A program made the translations under genes and the position numbers. Below, in pieces: positions 8,421-19,129 of a DNA stretch of 38,859 nucleotides. The notes under the pieces were generated by a model, which saw only the letters and a list, made by a program, of their open reading frames with translations, did no database searches and had not been told where the DNA came from. Each line of letters opens with the position of its first letter. Position 1 is the stretch's first letter. This DNA is from Parasitella parasitica (Eukaryota; Mucoromycota; Mucoromycetes; Mucorales; Mucoraceae), in NCBI GenBank assembly GCA_025201805.1, contig MU619337.1, positions 8,714-47,572 of the forward strand, given 5' to 3'.

Positions 8421-10857
8421 GACCGTTTACATATACATATTCCTCCCCCCTCCCCCCTCCACTCCCCTCTCTTTTCTATTTCCCTCCTTTGTCTTTTGCT
8501 TTATTTCTATACTGTTTCAACTTAATAAAATATCCTCTATGTAACATGTGTTCATCCTCAATTGAAGCTTTGTTTAGTTTTGGCTAATGGTATTGATAAG
8601 AAAGTTGTATTATTTACAGGCACTTGAACATCTGTTGGATGTGAGCATTGCCTTGATTAACGAACATTAGTCTTTGGAATTGTTTGCATCCTGTATATGA
8701 ACTAATTCATGTGTATCATTTGTTTATTGTAAACAACCTCTTTTGTGAATTAATACTAAAATACAATTGGTTTCGTCGACAAGCAGGAATACAAACATTC
8801 CCATTTGTTGAAGTTGTGCAATTGTTATTTCTTTGCTTGGTTCAATCAGGTGATGTTCATATACTAAAGCCCTTTTATGGAGGTGTAGAGGTGAGCTTAA
8901 TGTGGCGTACTACAAGATTTATTTGTATCACGGGTATTAGGACTTGACTATGATAAACGTGGTGTGCATGAGGTGTGAGTGTGTGAGAGAGTGTGTGCGG
9001 CAGATCGCCTTCAGCCCCCCATAAGACCATTTCATTATGGACCATCCATTGAGATTTAGACACAATTCAGTAAACGTTACTCTAATACCCTATTGAAGCA
9101 AAGTAATAATTTTTATTTTTTATTTTTATTAGATACACAAGCATGCCGTCTGTCGCACAACCAAGTCAGAGAGCATATGTTTGTATATGATGTAAAGTTC
9201 CTTGACGATATATTTTATAGCCCTTCAGTATCATGGAATGATTAATAATAACAGCCTAAATAATAGCCCGTTGCAATATGGAATATCACGCAACCCCATG
9301 CAAAAAAAACGAAAATCCCTGTCAGGCACACCTGCCAGACCTAATTTCAGGAGTTACTGGAAAAAATATAATAATAAACAATATTACGCATGATAATTAG
9401 ACTTGTCTAGCCCCTTAATAATGCACTGCTTCTTCAAATCCCCAGCCAAGATTACATATATTACATCATAAAATGCTCATGGCGCTTTAAATAGCAACCA
9501 AAAAGCATATTTGATTTAACCGCCAATTGCATTAATTCGATTTCAATTGACAGTGCTACATGTCGCTAATGACACACTTTGAAACCTAAAAACTTGGCAT
9601 GGCAAGCCAAGGATATTTCGAGTTGGTTTATTTGTTTTGTAAACAATGTGGTAGTATATATGTGTATTGGCATAATTAACTCGCATACTCCAAGGGCGAA
9701 AAGAATTTATGGCTGTGCCTGGATACGGGTCGTTTTTTTTTTACGGCTATCATGTTCGACTAAGTATTACTGCCAAGAAGGTAACCACATCACGGAGACT
9801 TGCACGGAAACGTGTGAAGATTTTTTTGCGAGAAAACAGCAAGTTTAGATTGATGCTGCATGTCTATTCTGTAAGATAAACTTACGATAATAGTGTTAGT
9901 AAAATACCCTGATTCTTGGCTATTTAATGATGCAAACCATAAATTTATAGCTAATCATTAACTCGAACGACTCGAGTTTGAAAAATAAGATATTTTAATA
10001 CTGACCACCTAGCAAATTTCTGGCAACCTGGGCATTTCGCATAAATAAATTTCCATGCAGTGTTTGACCAGTATTAGCTATGTGCAGCCCATCAGTGTAT
10101 AATGTCTTGCCTGCCTTTGGTCGATACCAGCAAACAATTCTTGACCAATTCCTTATCACTCGAATTGCTAAAAATATCAGGAAGCTTAAAAATAACCTTC
10201 TAGAGATGGTCTGTATGGTAGATGTCAGTTGTATAAAAAGAAATATAAAAGAAAAGCAACATCATTTAACCTTCTATTTAATACAGCCTATGCGCTACAG
10301 TATTCTTTGATGGAAAATAAGCTTTGAAAATGTAAAATGGATCAGGGACACAATTTGTCTTGAAGATATACATCCATTCAGGCTCAACACTATTCTGTTA
10401 ATGAGGCCGTCCCAAGCTGAATCTTCTGTTGTGAATTACAGTGATAAGCTCTCAAGAGGTGGTCCCAAAAAAGGGGTGGTTTCTCTCAAGATGACAATTT
10501 TAAAGTGCTGCTCGAACACTGCATTGAAGTTTACTTTACCGAAACATTCGGCCTACCAAATGGTCCCAGAGAGAGTTACTATAGATGGCTCTTAAAGAAA
10601 CGTTAATTTAATGAGAGCATAAAAAACAAAAGACTCGCGTTATTGGTACCAAAAGATAGCTTAAAACGGACTTTATCTTCATGCCAAATATATTTTTTGA
10701 TTTCAATTGAATTGATGTACAGTTAGACTGATTAATTTTGTCAGTTTTAAAAAAATAAATGTCGTTGGTAAAAAAAAACGAATGTCACTAACCTAAGAAA
10801 AAATATCTGTTAGCTTATCAATTATTGTCATTTTGGATTCAAAAGTACGTGCCTGCA
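8421..10857. other. 2.4-kb gene-poor region downstream of the kinase
   Basis: After the kinase 3' UTR (C/T tract 8442-8500, AATAAA 8524) no gene was found on either strand. Visible items are a GT-rich patch around 8960-9000, an orphan 52-codon open stretch (10448-10606), and AT-rich DNA. The last 150 bp (about 10700-10857) directly follows the 3' end of the Fanzor relic on the minus strand, where the guide RNA of such elements would be expected; no clear hairpin was recognised there. Confidence 0.55.
10448..10606 (+). pseudogene. Orphan open stretch, possible degenerate exon
   Basis: Fifty-two codons ending at TAA 10604-10606, with a protein-like composition (for example LLEHCIEVYFTETFGLPNGP then RESYYRWLLKKR). 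There is no ATG, the frame is closed just upstream, and no donor/acceptor chain was found. It may be a terminal exon of an unseen gene or a scrap of a mobile element next to the Fanzor relic. Family not recognised. Confidence 0.25.
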
Positions 10858-13317
10858 TTAAATAACCAGGGCGTTAACCTTGGTGGAAAGTTTCTGTCTT
10901 TGTTGTCTTGAGAAAATTGTCGGTCGTCTGCCTGTCTCCCTCAAGGAGATTAAAATCCTTCTGAAGTTTAATACAGCTGCAAGATCTCGATTCCATAGTC
11001 GGTTTTCATTGCTGAAACACACACTGCTTCGACATCTTGAACAAGATTAGTCTTCATAATCCAATGTTACGTGAACATATATATTTTTTTTTATTTACCT
11101 TGTTAGGCCATGACACTTTACAGTGGGCATTTTGTGGCGTTGATATGGTCTAGGGTTTCGGATTGTTTTAAACTTTTGATCGAGCTTGCCACCACAGCCT
11201 GGGCAGAGGGAAGATGTTTTGTATTCGCAGCATCTTGATCAATCCAGCGTTTCTAATTGGTTCATGGTATTTGACGTTTGGTGCAGACCAATTTCCAATT
11301 ACCAGAACTGAATTCGATCCAAACTTCGTTTTCAACTTGTTTACCAACTGCGCATCATTTTTGTCGTAGTATAATTTGCTTAGAAACTTGAGTTTTCTGA
11401 ATGGCAATAACTGTAAACTTTGTAAAACATCATGTACACGTTGTTTCAAGTCGTTTTGATAATTTCTGAGCATTTCCGACGCAAGATTGACAATTGCGGT
11501 TTTAGCGGCATCGCTTAAACGTTCTGAAATATGTGGTTGCTGAAGCATTATATGTATGTAAGACGCATAAATTTGGAGACGTGTATGATTGCCAGGAGTA
11601 ATCTTAGGCTGAGGATAATAACCGCGAATTCTTGCAACGAATAATTTCCCAAAGTACAGGTCACCCTTATCATTAACGTTCAACAAAAAGCATTTATCCG
11701 GGTAATACATCTTTTCAGTTTTTATGGTTTCGTTCCCATAATACTCTGATAATAAGGTGTTGACAGAGGCTCTTGTTTTAATGTATTCCACATAGTTGTC
11801 TACGTTTACAGAAGAAGATTTGGTTTCCGATAGCGTGGCTTCTGCAGCTTTGATGACTTCTGGCTTGGTTTTCTTCAGCAACATTTTGAAGTGTCTTGAT
11901 AATTTACTTCGAGTTGCGTTAGAATACACTAGGGTTTGTTTGTCGCTTGTTTTGCTTGTTTCTTTCATGCAGTATAGCAAGTCTCTTCTTCCTGGATCCA
12001 TGAGCACACATTTTCCATTAGTTCCCTTCAATTCTTCTTGTGTTAAATCTTCGATATATCTTGTTTCATCACCGGCTACATTCTTATCACTCTTGACTGG
12101 CAGCCCTTTTCGGGAGGTATCGCAGTTCTGCTTAATCATACTGGCACCAACTCCATCAGTTTCAAGAGTACCTTTGAAGCTTAAGGATCCTTGATTTTTA
12201 AAAGCCTTGGTTTTAAGATTGACTATGGATCCCCAGTTCTCGAGTTGACTTCTTGGCACCAAAGGTTTCTTGCTTTGAATAATATGGTAGTGGATAATCT
12301 TGTTGTCTAACGTCATGTAGCAAGGAATAAACGTCGTTCTTAATGGGAAACAGAAAAATTGCTTTAGCTGCACCGCTTCAAACAACTCAGCAAGCTTAAC
12401 GAAGGCTTTGAAGTGGTTTCCTGGATTAGCCTTTACATTGTAGAAGATTGAGCCCATTTTAAACTTGTAATTTTCTGGGTATGCCGACAAGAAAGTTTGT
12501 TTTTTTGGTTTTGATGATTCATTCAAAATATCAACGTCGGGCATGCCTTTTTTGGCTACAGCCTGTATAACTTGATTACAGGGATTGTAGGGTAGTATTT
12601 TGGGCAATCAGAGGCAAGAACACTTCCACAAAGAATTCTTTTCGTACAAATTCATTCAAGTTGAAATTGCTGTTTGTGGCCAGTTCTTTCAAGAACATGT
12701 ATTTTGAAAAAGCAAATGTGTGAGTGATGACTGCATGAGTAGTATTCACTAGATTATGCAATGGCTGCAAATATTCTGGTTTCTATATATTTTTGATAGT
12801 TGTTTTCACTGTCGTCACCTTTTTTCTTGTTTTATCATCAAAGCTTTTCGTTGTAGAACCAGGTTTGGTAGCAGTAGAGTCAGACTTGGAAGTAGTAACA
12901 TTGGGTACATTCATGAAACTATCTGTTTGTGTAGTCTTGCTTAATTCACCTATTATTGGACCTTGAGCATTGGTGCCTTGAGCATTGGTGTTACGAAAGC
13001 TGATCTTGCTTGTGCTACCAATTTCGTCTTTGGCCCTCTTTCTTGCTTTGTTTACCTATGTAATGGGTGTTTAAAATGCTTTGAATCTTCAACACTTATG
13101 AATATAATGTGCTAATACATACTTCTTTTTCTAAAGGTTACTGATGGCTGAAAATCATCATCTGAATTGTCGGTTATAATTTTTCATATGTGTCTACCAT
13201 CATAGCTTAAATTAGTAACGTTTTGATCAGAAATGAACATGTATCTTTACCGTTTCTGTTCTTTAAAGACTCCTCTTCAGAGCAAGAAGTAGAAGTGTCC
13301 TTCCGACTTTTCTTCAT
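10858..13317 (-). pseudogene. Decayed Fanzor (eukaryotic TnpB-like RNA-guided nuclease) gene
   Basis: Fanzors are eukaryotic homologues of IS605 TnpB: RuvC nucleases guided by an RNA made beside the gene. Likely exons: 13317-13251, 13161-13123, 13045 to about 12624, 12562-11099 and 11035-10858. The N-terminus is basic and Ser/Lys-rich. Then come TTHAVITHTFAFSKYMFLKE (N-terminal Fanzor region), RuvC-I VLMDPGRRDLLYCM (Asp codon 11996-11998), VLVIGNWSAPN, RuvC-II EYKTSSLCPGCGGK (Glu codon 11224-11226) with the zinc-ribbon CxxC, KCHGLTR, and after a 63-nt intron RuvC-III LWNRDLAAVLNFRRIL (Asp 10984-10986) plus GRRPTIFSR. Lesions: an in-frame TAG at 12783-12785; a frame break just before RuvC-II where about ten codons seem deleted; and at about 12563-12623 either a 61-nt intron or another frameshift. 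Likely no longer makes active protein. Fanzor1 clade is a guess. Confidence 0.85.
12961..12990. repeat. Perfect 15-bp tandem duplication
   Basis: CCTTGAGCATTGGTG twice in a row inside the N-terminal part of the Fanzor relic; it encodes a repeated TNAQG on the minus strand and keeps frame. Confidence 0.85.
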
Positions 13318-13837
13318 CTGTACTTTTCTGAAGGGAATAGTTATTTATATATAGTGTCTTCAGAAAACTAGTTTAAGAAAGAAACAAATGTGTAGAAAAA
13401 AAAAACAAGATAAAAAATATTAATGGAGGGTGCATTGTAGGTTCTGGTAACGACAATATGTGCTTTTAAATATGACAATTATTTTTGTCGAAATCGATAT
13501 TTAATTTTGAGGAAACACCATTAATTTATTTTTCCAATGGATGTTCATATTCCAATAAACGCCATTTGTTTTTTCAAAATGGACAAAATTTACAGGTTGC
13601 ACTGTATATTTGCATACAGCTTTCGCTGACAACAGCATTTATGGCCTGTAGGTGTGAAATGCTGCCGATATAAACAAGTACATCATTAAAGAGTGTGTTC
13701 CACAGCATCGTATAATCTGTGCACTACATATTTGACTTGAAGCACTAAAACAATTAAGGTGCTTTCCTTATTTATGATATTTATTACAGATATAATATTC
13801 AAGATTTTTTTTTTTTTTTTACAGTAGATAATCTAGA
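13318..13837. other. Intergenic between Fanzor relic and ARG4 3' end
   Basis: About 520 bp of AT-rich DNA, including a T16 run (13805-13820) beside the ARG4 stop. I looked for terminal inverted repeats matching the left flank of the Fanzor relic (10600-10858) and found none convincing. Confidence 0.5.
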
Positions 13838-15294
13838 TTAGTTTTTTTTGCTTAACCAGGCCTTGAGTAAGTTGATTTGATTTAATACAGAAGATTTAGC
13901 AGTTCCTCCAGGGGCATTGCGGTTTTCAATCGAGGTCTCGAAACTCCAAACTGAAGCAACATCATCTTCAAATGAAGGGTGCAATGTTTTGAGGTCAGCA
14001 ACAGTCAAGTCGCTCAAAGATCCCTTGCGATCTTCTGCCATTTTAACTGCTGCACCAGAAATGTGATGAGTTTCACGGAATGGAACGCCCTTACGGACAA
14101 GGTATTCAGCTAAATCAGTAGCCAGCATATCAGCACTCAAACTTGCACGCATTTTTTCAGGGAAAATATCCATGATGCTCAGCACACCAGCAGTGATTTG
14201 CAGGGAACCAGACAAGGTGTCGACAGCATCAAACATAGGTTCTTTGTCTTCCTGAAGGTCTTTGTTGTATGTGCTGGGAATGCCCTTATACGACATCATA
14301 AAGCCAGACATCTGCAGAAACAAATAACAGTAAATACAACGCTCACACACTCTCACACATAAACACAGAAGCTTACATTGCCAAAGACACGGCCACATTT
14401 ACCACGCAATAATTCCAAACTGTCAGGGTTCTTCTTTTGGGGCATCAAACTAGAGCCGGTGCTGTAAGCATCAGCCAGCTTGACAAACGCAAACTCGCCA
14501 GAAGAGTAGATGATCAAATCCTCAGCCACACGGGAAATGTGTGTCATTGTCAAACTTGCCCAGAACAAGAATTCAGCGACGAAATCACGATCACTAACAG
14601 CATACAAGGAATTGTGGATATAATCACGGAATCCGAGCTCCTTGGCCAAAAAGGCACGATCGATGTTGAAGGCGTGGCCAGCAAGAGCGCCGCTGCCCAA
14701 AGGCAGTACGTTGAAGCGCTCAATCAGCTGTTCTAAACGGTCAGCATCACTTTGCCAGAGCCAAGCATGGGACAAGAGGAAGTGTGACCAGCGAATGGGT
14801 TGAGCGCGTTGCAGATGGGTATAACCGGGCATAATGACATCCAATTCCTTTTCAGCTCGGGCGACTGTAACAGCGATCAGTTCTTTCACATGAGCCAGAA
14901 TCTTGTAGGCTTCATCACGCAACCACAGACGCATATCGGTAGCCACTTGGTCGTTGCGGGAGCGACCAGTGTGTAGTTTACCTGCAACGGAACCGATCAA
15001 TTCACCGAGACGACGCTCATTAGCAGTGTGGATATCTTCATCGCCAGCTTTGATGACAAATTGACCACTGGACCATTCCTCCATGACACTGGTTAGACCG
15101 CCTACGAGCTCATCGCGCTCCTTTTCAGAGATGATGTCGTTTTTGGCGAGGGCTTTGGCGTAGGCAATGGAGCCGATACAGTCTGCTGCATACATACGTT
15201 TGTCAAAGTGAATAGATGCATTGAAGGCATCCATGAGAGGGTCAACAGCGCCCGAGAATCGTCCTCCCCAGAGTTTTTTAGGTGCATCGGTCAT
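13838..15294 (-). CDS. ARG4: Argininosuccinate lyase
   Basis: Catalyses the last step of arginine synthesis, splitting argininosuccinate into arginine and fumarate; a homotetrameric enzyme of the fumarase/aspartase superfamily, cytosolic in fungi. Exon 1 15294-14377 and exon 2 14311-13838 are joined across a 65-nt intron (14376-14312) to give 463 residues, the same length as yeast Arg4. It begins [10 protein letters not shown], as the family does, and holds [28 protein letters not shown] and the superfamily signature [12 protein letters not shown] (280-291), whose Ser281 is the expected catalytic serine. The intron cuts shortly after that signature (VFGN, then [10 protein letters not shown]). 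A GCN4-type site lies 121 bp upstream of the start, fitting amino-acid-starvation control. Confidence 0.97.
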
Positions 15295-15370
15295 TTTTGT
15301 ATAGTGTTTGTGTTATCACAGGAATAGAAAGGACAAAAGAAAGTGAGAGGAAAACCTGATTTTTTTTTCG

Positions 15371-15379
15371 CTTTATATG
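15371..15379 (-). promoter_or_regulatory. TATA-like element of ARG4
   Basis: Minus-strand CATATAAAG about 77 bp before the ARG4 ATG and about 35 bp downstream of the GCN4-type site, a normal arrangement for a regulated fungal promoter. Confidence 0.4.
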
Positions 15380-15414
15380 GGCTTCGAAATGTCCATGACT
15401 GACAGTGTGCGAGA

Positions 15415-15421
15415 TGACTCA
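15415..15421. promoter_or_regulatory. GCN4/CPC1-type bZIP site TGACTCA upstream of ARG4
   Basis: Exact TGACTCA consensus, 121 bp upstream of the ARG4 start. In yeast and Neurospora this site mediates general amino-acid control of arginine genes, so the position and target gene agree. Confidence 0.6.
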
Positions 15422-16066
15422 CATTGAGAAAGGCTAAATCATTAAATCTCCGTGCTTCACCTGAGCATGGTGGCATGGTGGGGGTAAACAAAAAACAAAG
15501 AAAAGCCATACATCGCTTTACTCTGATTGCATGCAAGGCCCCATACAAAGAAAATAACTGATTCATCAAAAAAAAAAACCTATATACCGGCTCAAACATG
15601 ACATCTGTTAAAGTGTACTGTAATACAAATGGTGTTTCTTTGACTTGACCTACAAATAATACAACTCAATTTTTGTGTCACTTTTTTTCTTTGCCTTCAT
15701 AGATCAGCATTTACCTATCAACAAGAAGCTGCATCCGAAATACCGGTACATCCAAACATATGCAACTGTAACGTCCGCAAGACTTGCTCTTTAAGGACAA
15801 ATTTACTTGTGCAAGTCCTCCCTCATGCCTTATCGACTGATCTAGCGGTTTCATATAATATGTATGCAAATGTTCAAAAAGCTATTCTGGATTATACCAC
15901 ACAGCTCAGTTTTGTAAGCGACAGTTCTGATTCAAAATGCCAACCATATCATTGCTGTTGAGGCTGTTGCATTGAATGAACTCTGACTCTTGGTTGAAGA
16001 TTGATTCCCGAAATTTCAGGAACAGAACAGACATGACATGCCAACTTTTCAAGACATTTATCCATG

Positions 16067-16087
16067 TATATATATATATATATATAT
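16067..16087. repeat. (TA)n microsatellite
   Basis: About ten TA units about 30 bp downstream of the CWC25 stop codon (on the minus strand). Confidence 0.9.
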
Positions 16088-16119
16088 TTTAAATCGACAT
16101 TTACACTAAATCAAATTGG

Positions 16120-17008
16120 TTATCTACGACGTGCCGGCGAAGCACTTCTTCTTTTACTGCTCCTCTCCCTACGGTCAGCTCTGCTAGATCTGTCCTCTCT
16201 AGAGTATCTATCTCTACGACTGCTGCTGTCACTGTAACCATCTCTATTGCTGCTGCCAACACGATCCTCCCGTCGAGTACTGCTACTGCCGGTATAAGTA
16301 TTGCTGCTGCTGCTGCTGCTGCTGTGATGATGATGGCGATGTTTGTGCTCTGAGCTACTCTTTTTCTTTTTGTCTTTTTTCTCCTTTTTTTTCAGCTCCT
16401 TCAGCTTCAAGGGATTCTCTACAATGGCCTTGAGTGCCATCTGCTCGCGCTTTTTAATCATCAGTAAAGGATCTTCTCTTATTTTCGACTGAATATCACG
16501 TTCAGTGTTGGCATTTGAATTGGAGAGTGTAAATCGATTTTCTTCTGCCTCTGTAGCAGCTTGCTATAGTCTGTTTAGTACTGAAAAAAGCAAAGGGAAA
16601 ATCAACAGTCTACTTACAATTTCTTGTCTTTGCTTTGCACGAAGCAGCTCATCGACATTCTTCTTTCCCAGCAAGAACTCTTCCATGTTGTTTTCAGCCG
16701 AGCCGTTCAGGTTGGCATTCGGGGAGGCATACATCCAGTCTAGTTTGTTTGATCGTTTCCTTAAGACAAAGGTCAATAACCACGATGGCCACTTTTTTTT
16801 TTCCCCTGTAGCTGCCTTACTTTGTACCAGCGTCTTCTTGCATTCGCTGCAGTTCTTGGAGCTGTCGTTCCTCGGTCAGCTCCTTTTTCATTTCAGCAAT
16901 CCGTCTGTCTTCTTCTTTGCGCTTCTGCTCTTCCTTCCATACTCTTTCTTGGTTTTTGAATGTGGAAGGATGCCATGATTTTTTCAAGTTGAGGTCAGAG
17001 GAGCCCAT
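16120..17008 (-). CDS. CWC25: Pre-mRNA-splicing factor Cwc25
   Basis: Step-one spliceosome factor that stabilises the branch helix during the first transesterification (Prp2/Yju2 stage); nuclear. Exons 17008-16821, 16759-16618 and 16563-16120 give 257 residues, with introns of 61 and 54 nt. The N-terminus GSSDLNLKKSWHPSTFKNQE followed by a charged helix is the CIR_N domain; SNKLDWMYASP (about 65-75) is the second conserved Cwc25 block. LGKKNVDELL and a DPLLMIKKREQ stretch follow. The C-terminal third is basic, then Ser-, His- and Arg-rich with RS/SR dipeptides, usual for metazoan and fungal forms other than yeast. Divergent from the carrier gene, with 417 bp between the starts. Confidence 0.93.
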
Positions 17009-17425
17009 TGCGATGAATCTATAGAGGCGGAAAGGAAAAAGCGTAGTTTACCATGTTGAGCAAAAGGGAGAAAAAAAACAAAAAAAAAAGGACTGTTTCC
17101 ACATTGGCTTTGGTAGTCTTGAAGCAACGTAAAAGATGCCTGGGCCTGTAGCTTAGACGACAGACTGTAGGCTCTCGATACTTTTCCTCGAGGTCTTACA
17201 CTTATTCGTTGCTTTTTTTTAATTATTATTGTTATTTTTTTACGGCAAGTTGTGCACGAGTGTATTGGGATCTTAAGTTGCTCACAATTACCGTAAGAGA
17301 GGGTGCAGTGTTGGACAAAGATGTGTCGGAGACTGAGCTGCAATATGTATTTGCAATTCCCTTTCTCTTTCGAATCACCCATACATATATTCTCTCTTGT
17401 TTTTTTTTTTGCAGTATTTGAAAAC
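17009..17425. other. Divergent promoter between CWC25 and LEU5-type carrier
   Basis: Shared 417-bp region. On the carrier side a CT-rich tract ending TTTTTTGCAG (17414), 11 bp before its ATG, looks like the acceptor of a 5' UTR intron; a donor GTATTT at 17347 would make it 68 nt. Confidence 0.5.
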
Positions 17426-18687
17426 ATGCCAATAAAAGATGAAAAGAAACGAACGCAGAACATGGACTATGTAATTCGATCTGGTCTAGCTGGTGGGGTA
17501 GCGGGCTGTATGGTAAATCTCTTTACGAAACAAAGCTTGATAGTGTAGCCATAACACGAATTGCTAGGCGAAATCATCCATTGCTCCACTAGACAGAATC
17601 AAAATCCTATTTCAATCAAGAAACCCGCAGTTTGAGAAATACGCAGGTACATGTATATGATTGATACACTGGCTATGCGATTTGTGCTGACTCAAAAGCA
17701 TATGGCAATCAGGTTCCTTTACTGGCGCATTCAGAGCTGGCCGTGATATTTACAAAAATGCGGGGTGGATGGGCCTGTTTCAAGGGCATTCCGTCACTTT
17801 GATTCGAGTGTTTCCTTATGCAGCAATTAAATTCGTGGCCTATGAGCAATACAGAGCCGTTAAGTCTGACCAAGAAAGCTTCACGCACAGTATATATTGA
17901 CGAGAGCCTTGAATAGATATTAATGCCTACGAGAGCCCAAGAAACCTCGTCCAAGCAATTCGTAGCCGGCTCATTAGCTGGTAAGCGCTTCGCTATCCCT
18001 TAAATCTAACTAAATGCAAACTCTTAAATAGGTGTGACATCTGTGTTCTTTACCTATCCTTTAGATTTAGTCCGTGTCCGGTTGGCTTACGATGTAAAGC
18101 AAGCAGGTCATCAGCGGCCTACATTGATAGCCACAATTCGCAATATACTCCGAGAGCCTGCCGCTCTGCAACGCACGCACGCTAAATTCAAGGTGGCCAA
18201 CTTTTACCGCGGATTCTTACCCACAGTGGCAGGCATGATCCCATACGCAGGTGTATCGTTTTGGACATACCACACCGTCACTCAGCTTTTTAGATTTGAC
18301 CCACTGATATCGCCCTATACTCGAGTACCGCTGAATTTCGATTTTGACCCTACTGACGACGACATTGATCTCACCCCCTCACAGCAACGACTCTTGGATA
18401 AGCCGCCCTTAAAGACATGGGCAGAACTAGTGTGCGGTGGATTAGCAGGATTGGTGGCGCAGACCAGCAGCTACCCTCTAGAAGTGATCAGACGAAGAAT
18501 GCAAGTGGGAGGCTTGCTAAATCCCGATAAATTTGTTGGGTTTATGGAGACAGCTAAAGAAGTATACCAACTGAAAGGCCCTAAAGGTTTTTATGTCGGG
18601 TTGAGCATTGGCTATATCAAGGTTGTCCCAATGGTCGCCGTTAGTTTTGCTGTTTATGAGCGCATGAAACGACTATTAGACATCTGA
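17426..18687 (+). CDS. LEU5: Mitochondrial carrier, coenzyme A transporter type (Leu5/SLC25A42-like)
   Basis: Inner-membrane carrier of the SLC25 family; the Leu5 group is needed to accumulate CoA in the matrix. Five exons (17426-17512, 17568-17646, 17713-17858, 17917-17980, 18032-18687) give 343 residues. All three family signatures are present: APLDRIK (Pro36), YPLDLVRVR (Pro135) and YPLEVIRRR (Pro274). The Leu5-type blocks [21 protein letters not shown] and QYRAILMPTRA, the latter restored by splicing intron 3 (17859-17916, GTTAAG donor), separate it from ADP/ATP and other carriers. The loop between repeats 2 and 3 carries an acidic insert ([11 protein letters not shown]). The start follows a probable 5' UTR intron. 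AATAAA at 18739-18744. CoA as substrate is inferred from the subgroup. Confidence 0.88.
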
Positions 18688-19129
18688 AAATGCCTTGAAA
18701 TATGTATCATATAGACCCTTTTATAAAACTCGTGTAATAATAAAACGACGCAATTTTGAATACACTAATAGTCGTTCAAATGCGTGCATGTGTGATCCCA
18801 ATAGCATATCAGTGATGATTCAATCAGGACCTTGTATCGATTGTAAACAAGTGCATGCAAACAGTCGACATAATTGAGAAGAAGAAAAGAAGAAAAGAAG
18901 AAAAAAAAAAGATATACTGTATCTATATCAAGTCTAGGCAATAAACTGTAAAGTCTTCTTGCAGTGGTGTAATACTCTCAAAAAAGCCAACATTTATATG
19001 GGCTTTACATTTTTATTTTCCTTATTAGATCCGGAACTATTGTCTGCATGCATTTTATAAAGACTTGGATTCCCCTACTTTTTTCTTTTTCTTTCCCTTT
19101 CTCTTTGTACACCTAAATCAAACAACCAA
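18688..19129. other. Intergenic between carrier and permease
   Basis: Carrier 3' UTR, then a polypurine tract (GAAGAAAA-type, 18876-18912), then a C/T-rich leader (19074-19108) before the permease start. No gene seen. Confidence 0.6.

Larger units (their letters stand above)
15295..16119. other. Intergenic: ARG4 promoter and CWC25 3' flank
   Basis: The first 200 bp hold the ARG4 promoter elements. The remainder has no gene; a (TA)n microsatellite at 16067-16087 lies close to the CWC25 stop. Confidence 0.6.

Noticed and set aside
8960-9000. GT-rich patch as possible telomere-like or CRISPR-like repeat
   Set aside because: Irregular, about 40 bp, with no spacer structure or consistent unit.
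9593-9609. Hairpin TTGGC...GCCAA
   Set aside because: Five-bp arms, expected by chance in this length of DNA.
12782-12821. 36-nt intron that would hide the Fanzor TAG codon
   Set aside because: It would remove residues that look conserved, and the gene has other lesions; a nonsense mutation is simpler.
10600-13700. Terminal inverted repeats around the Fanzor relic
   Set aside because: Only short AT-rich matches were found between flanks; no convincing repeat or target-site duplication.
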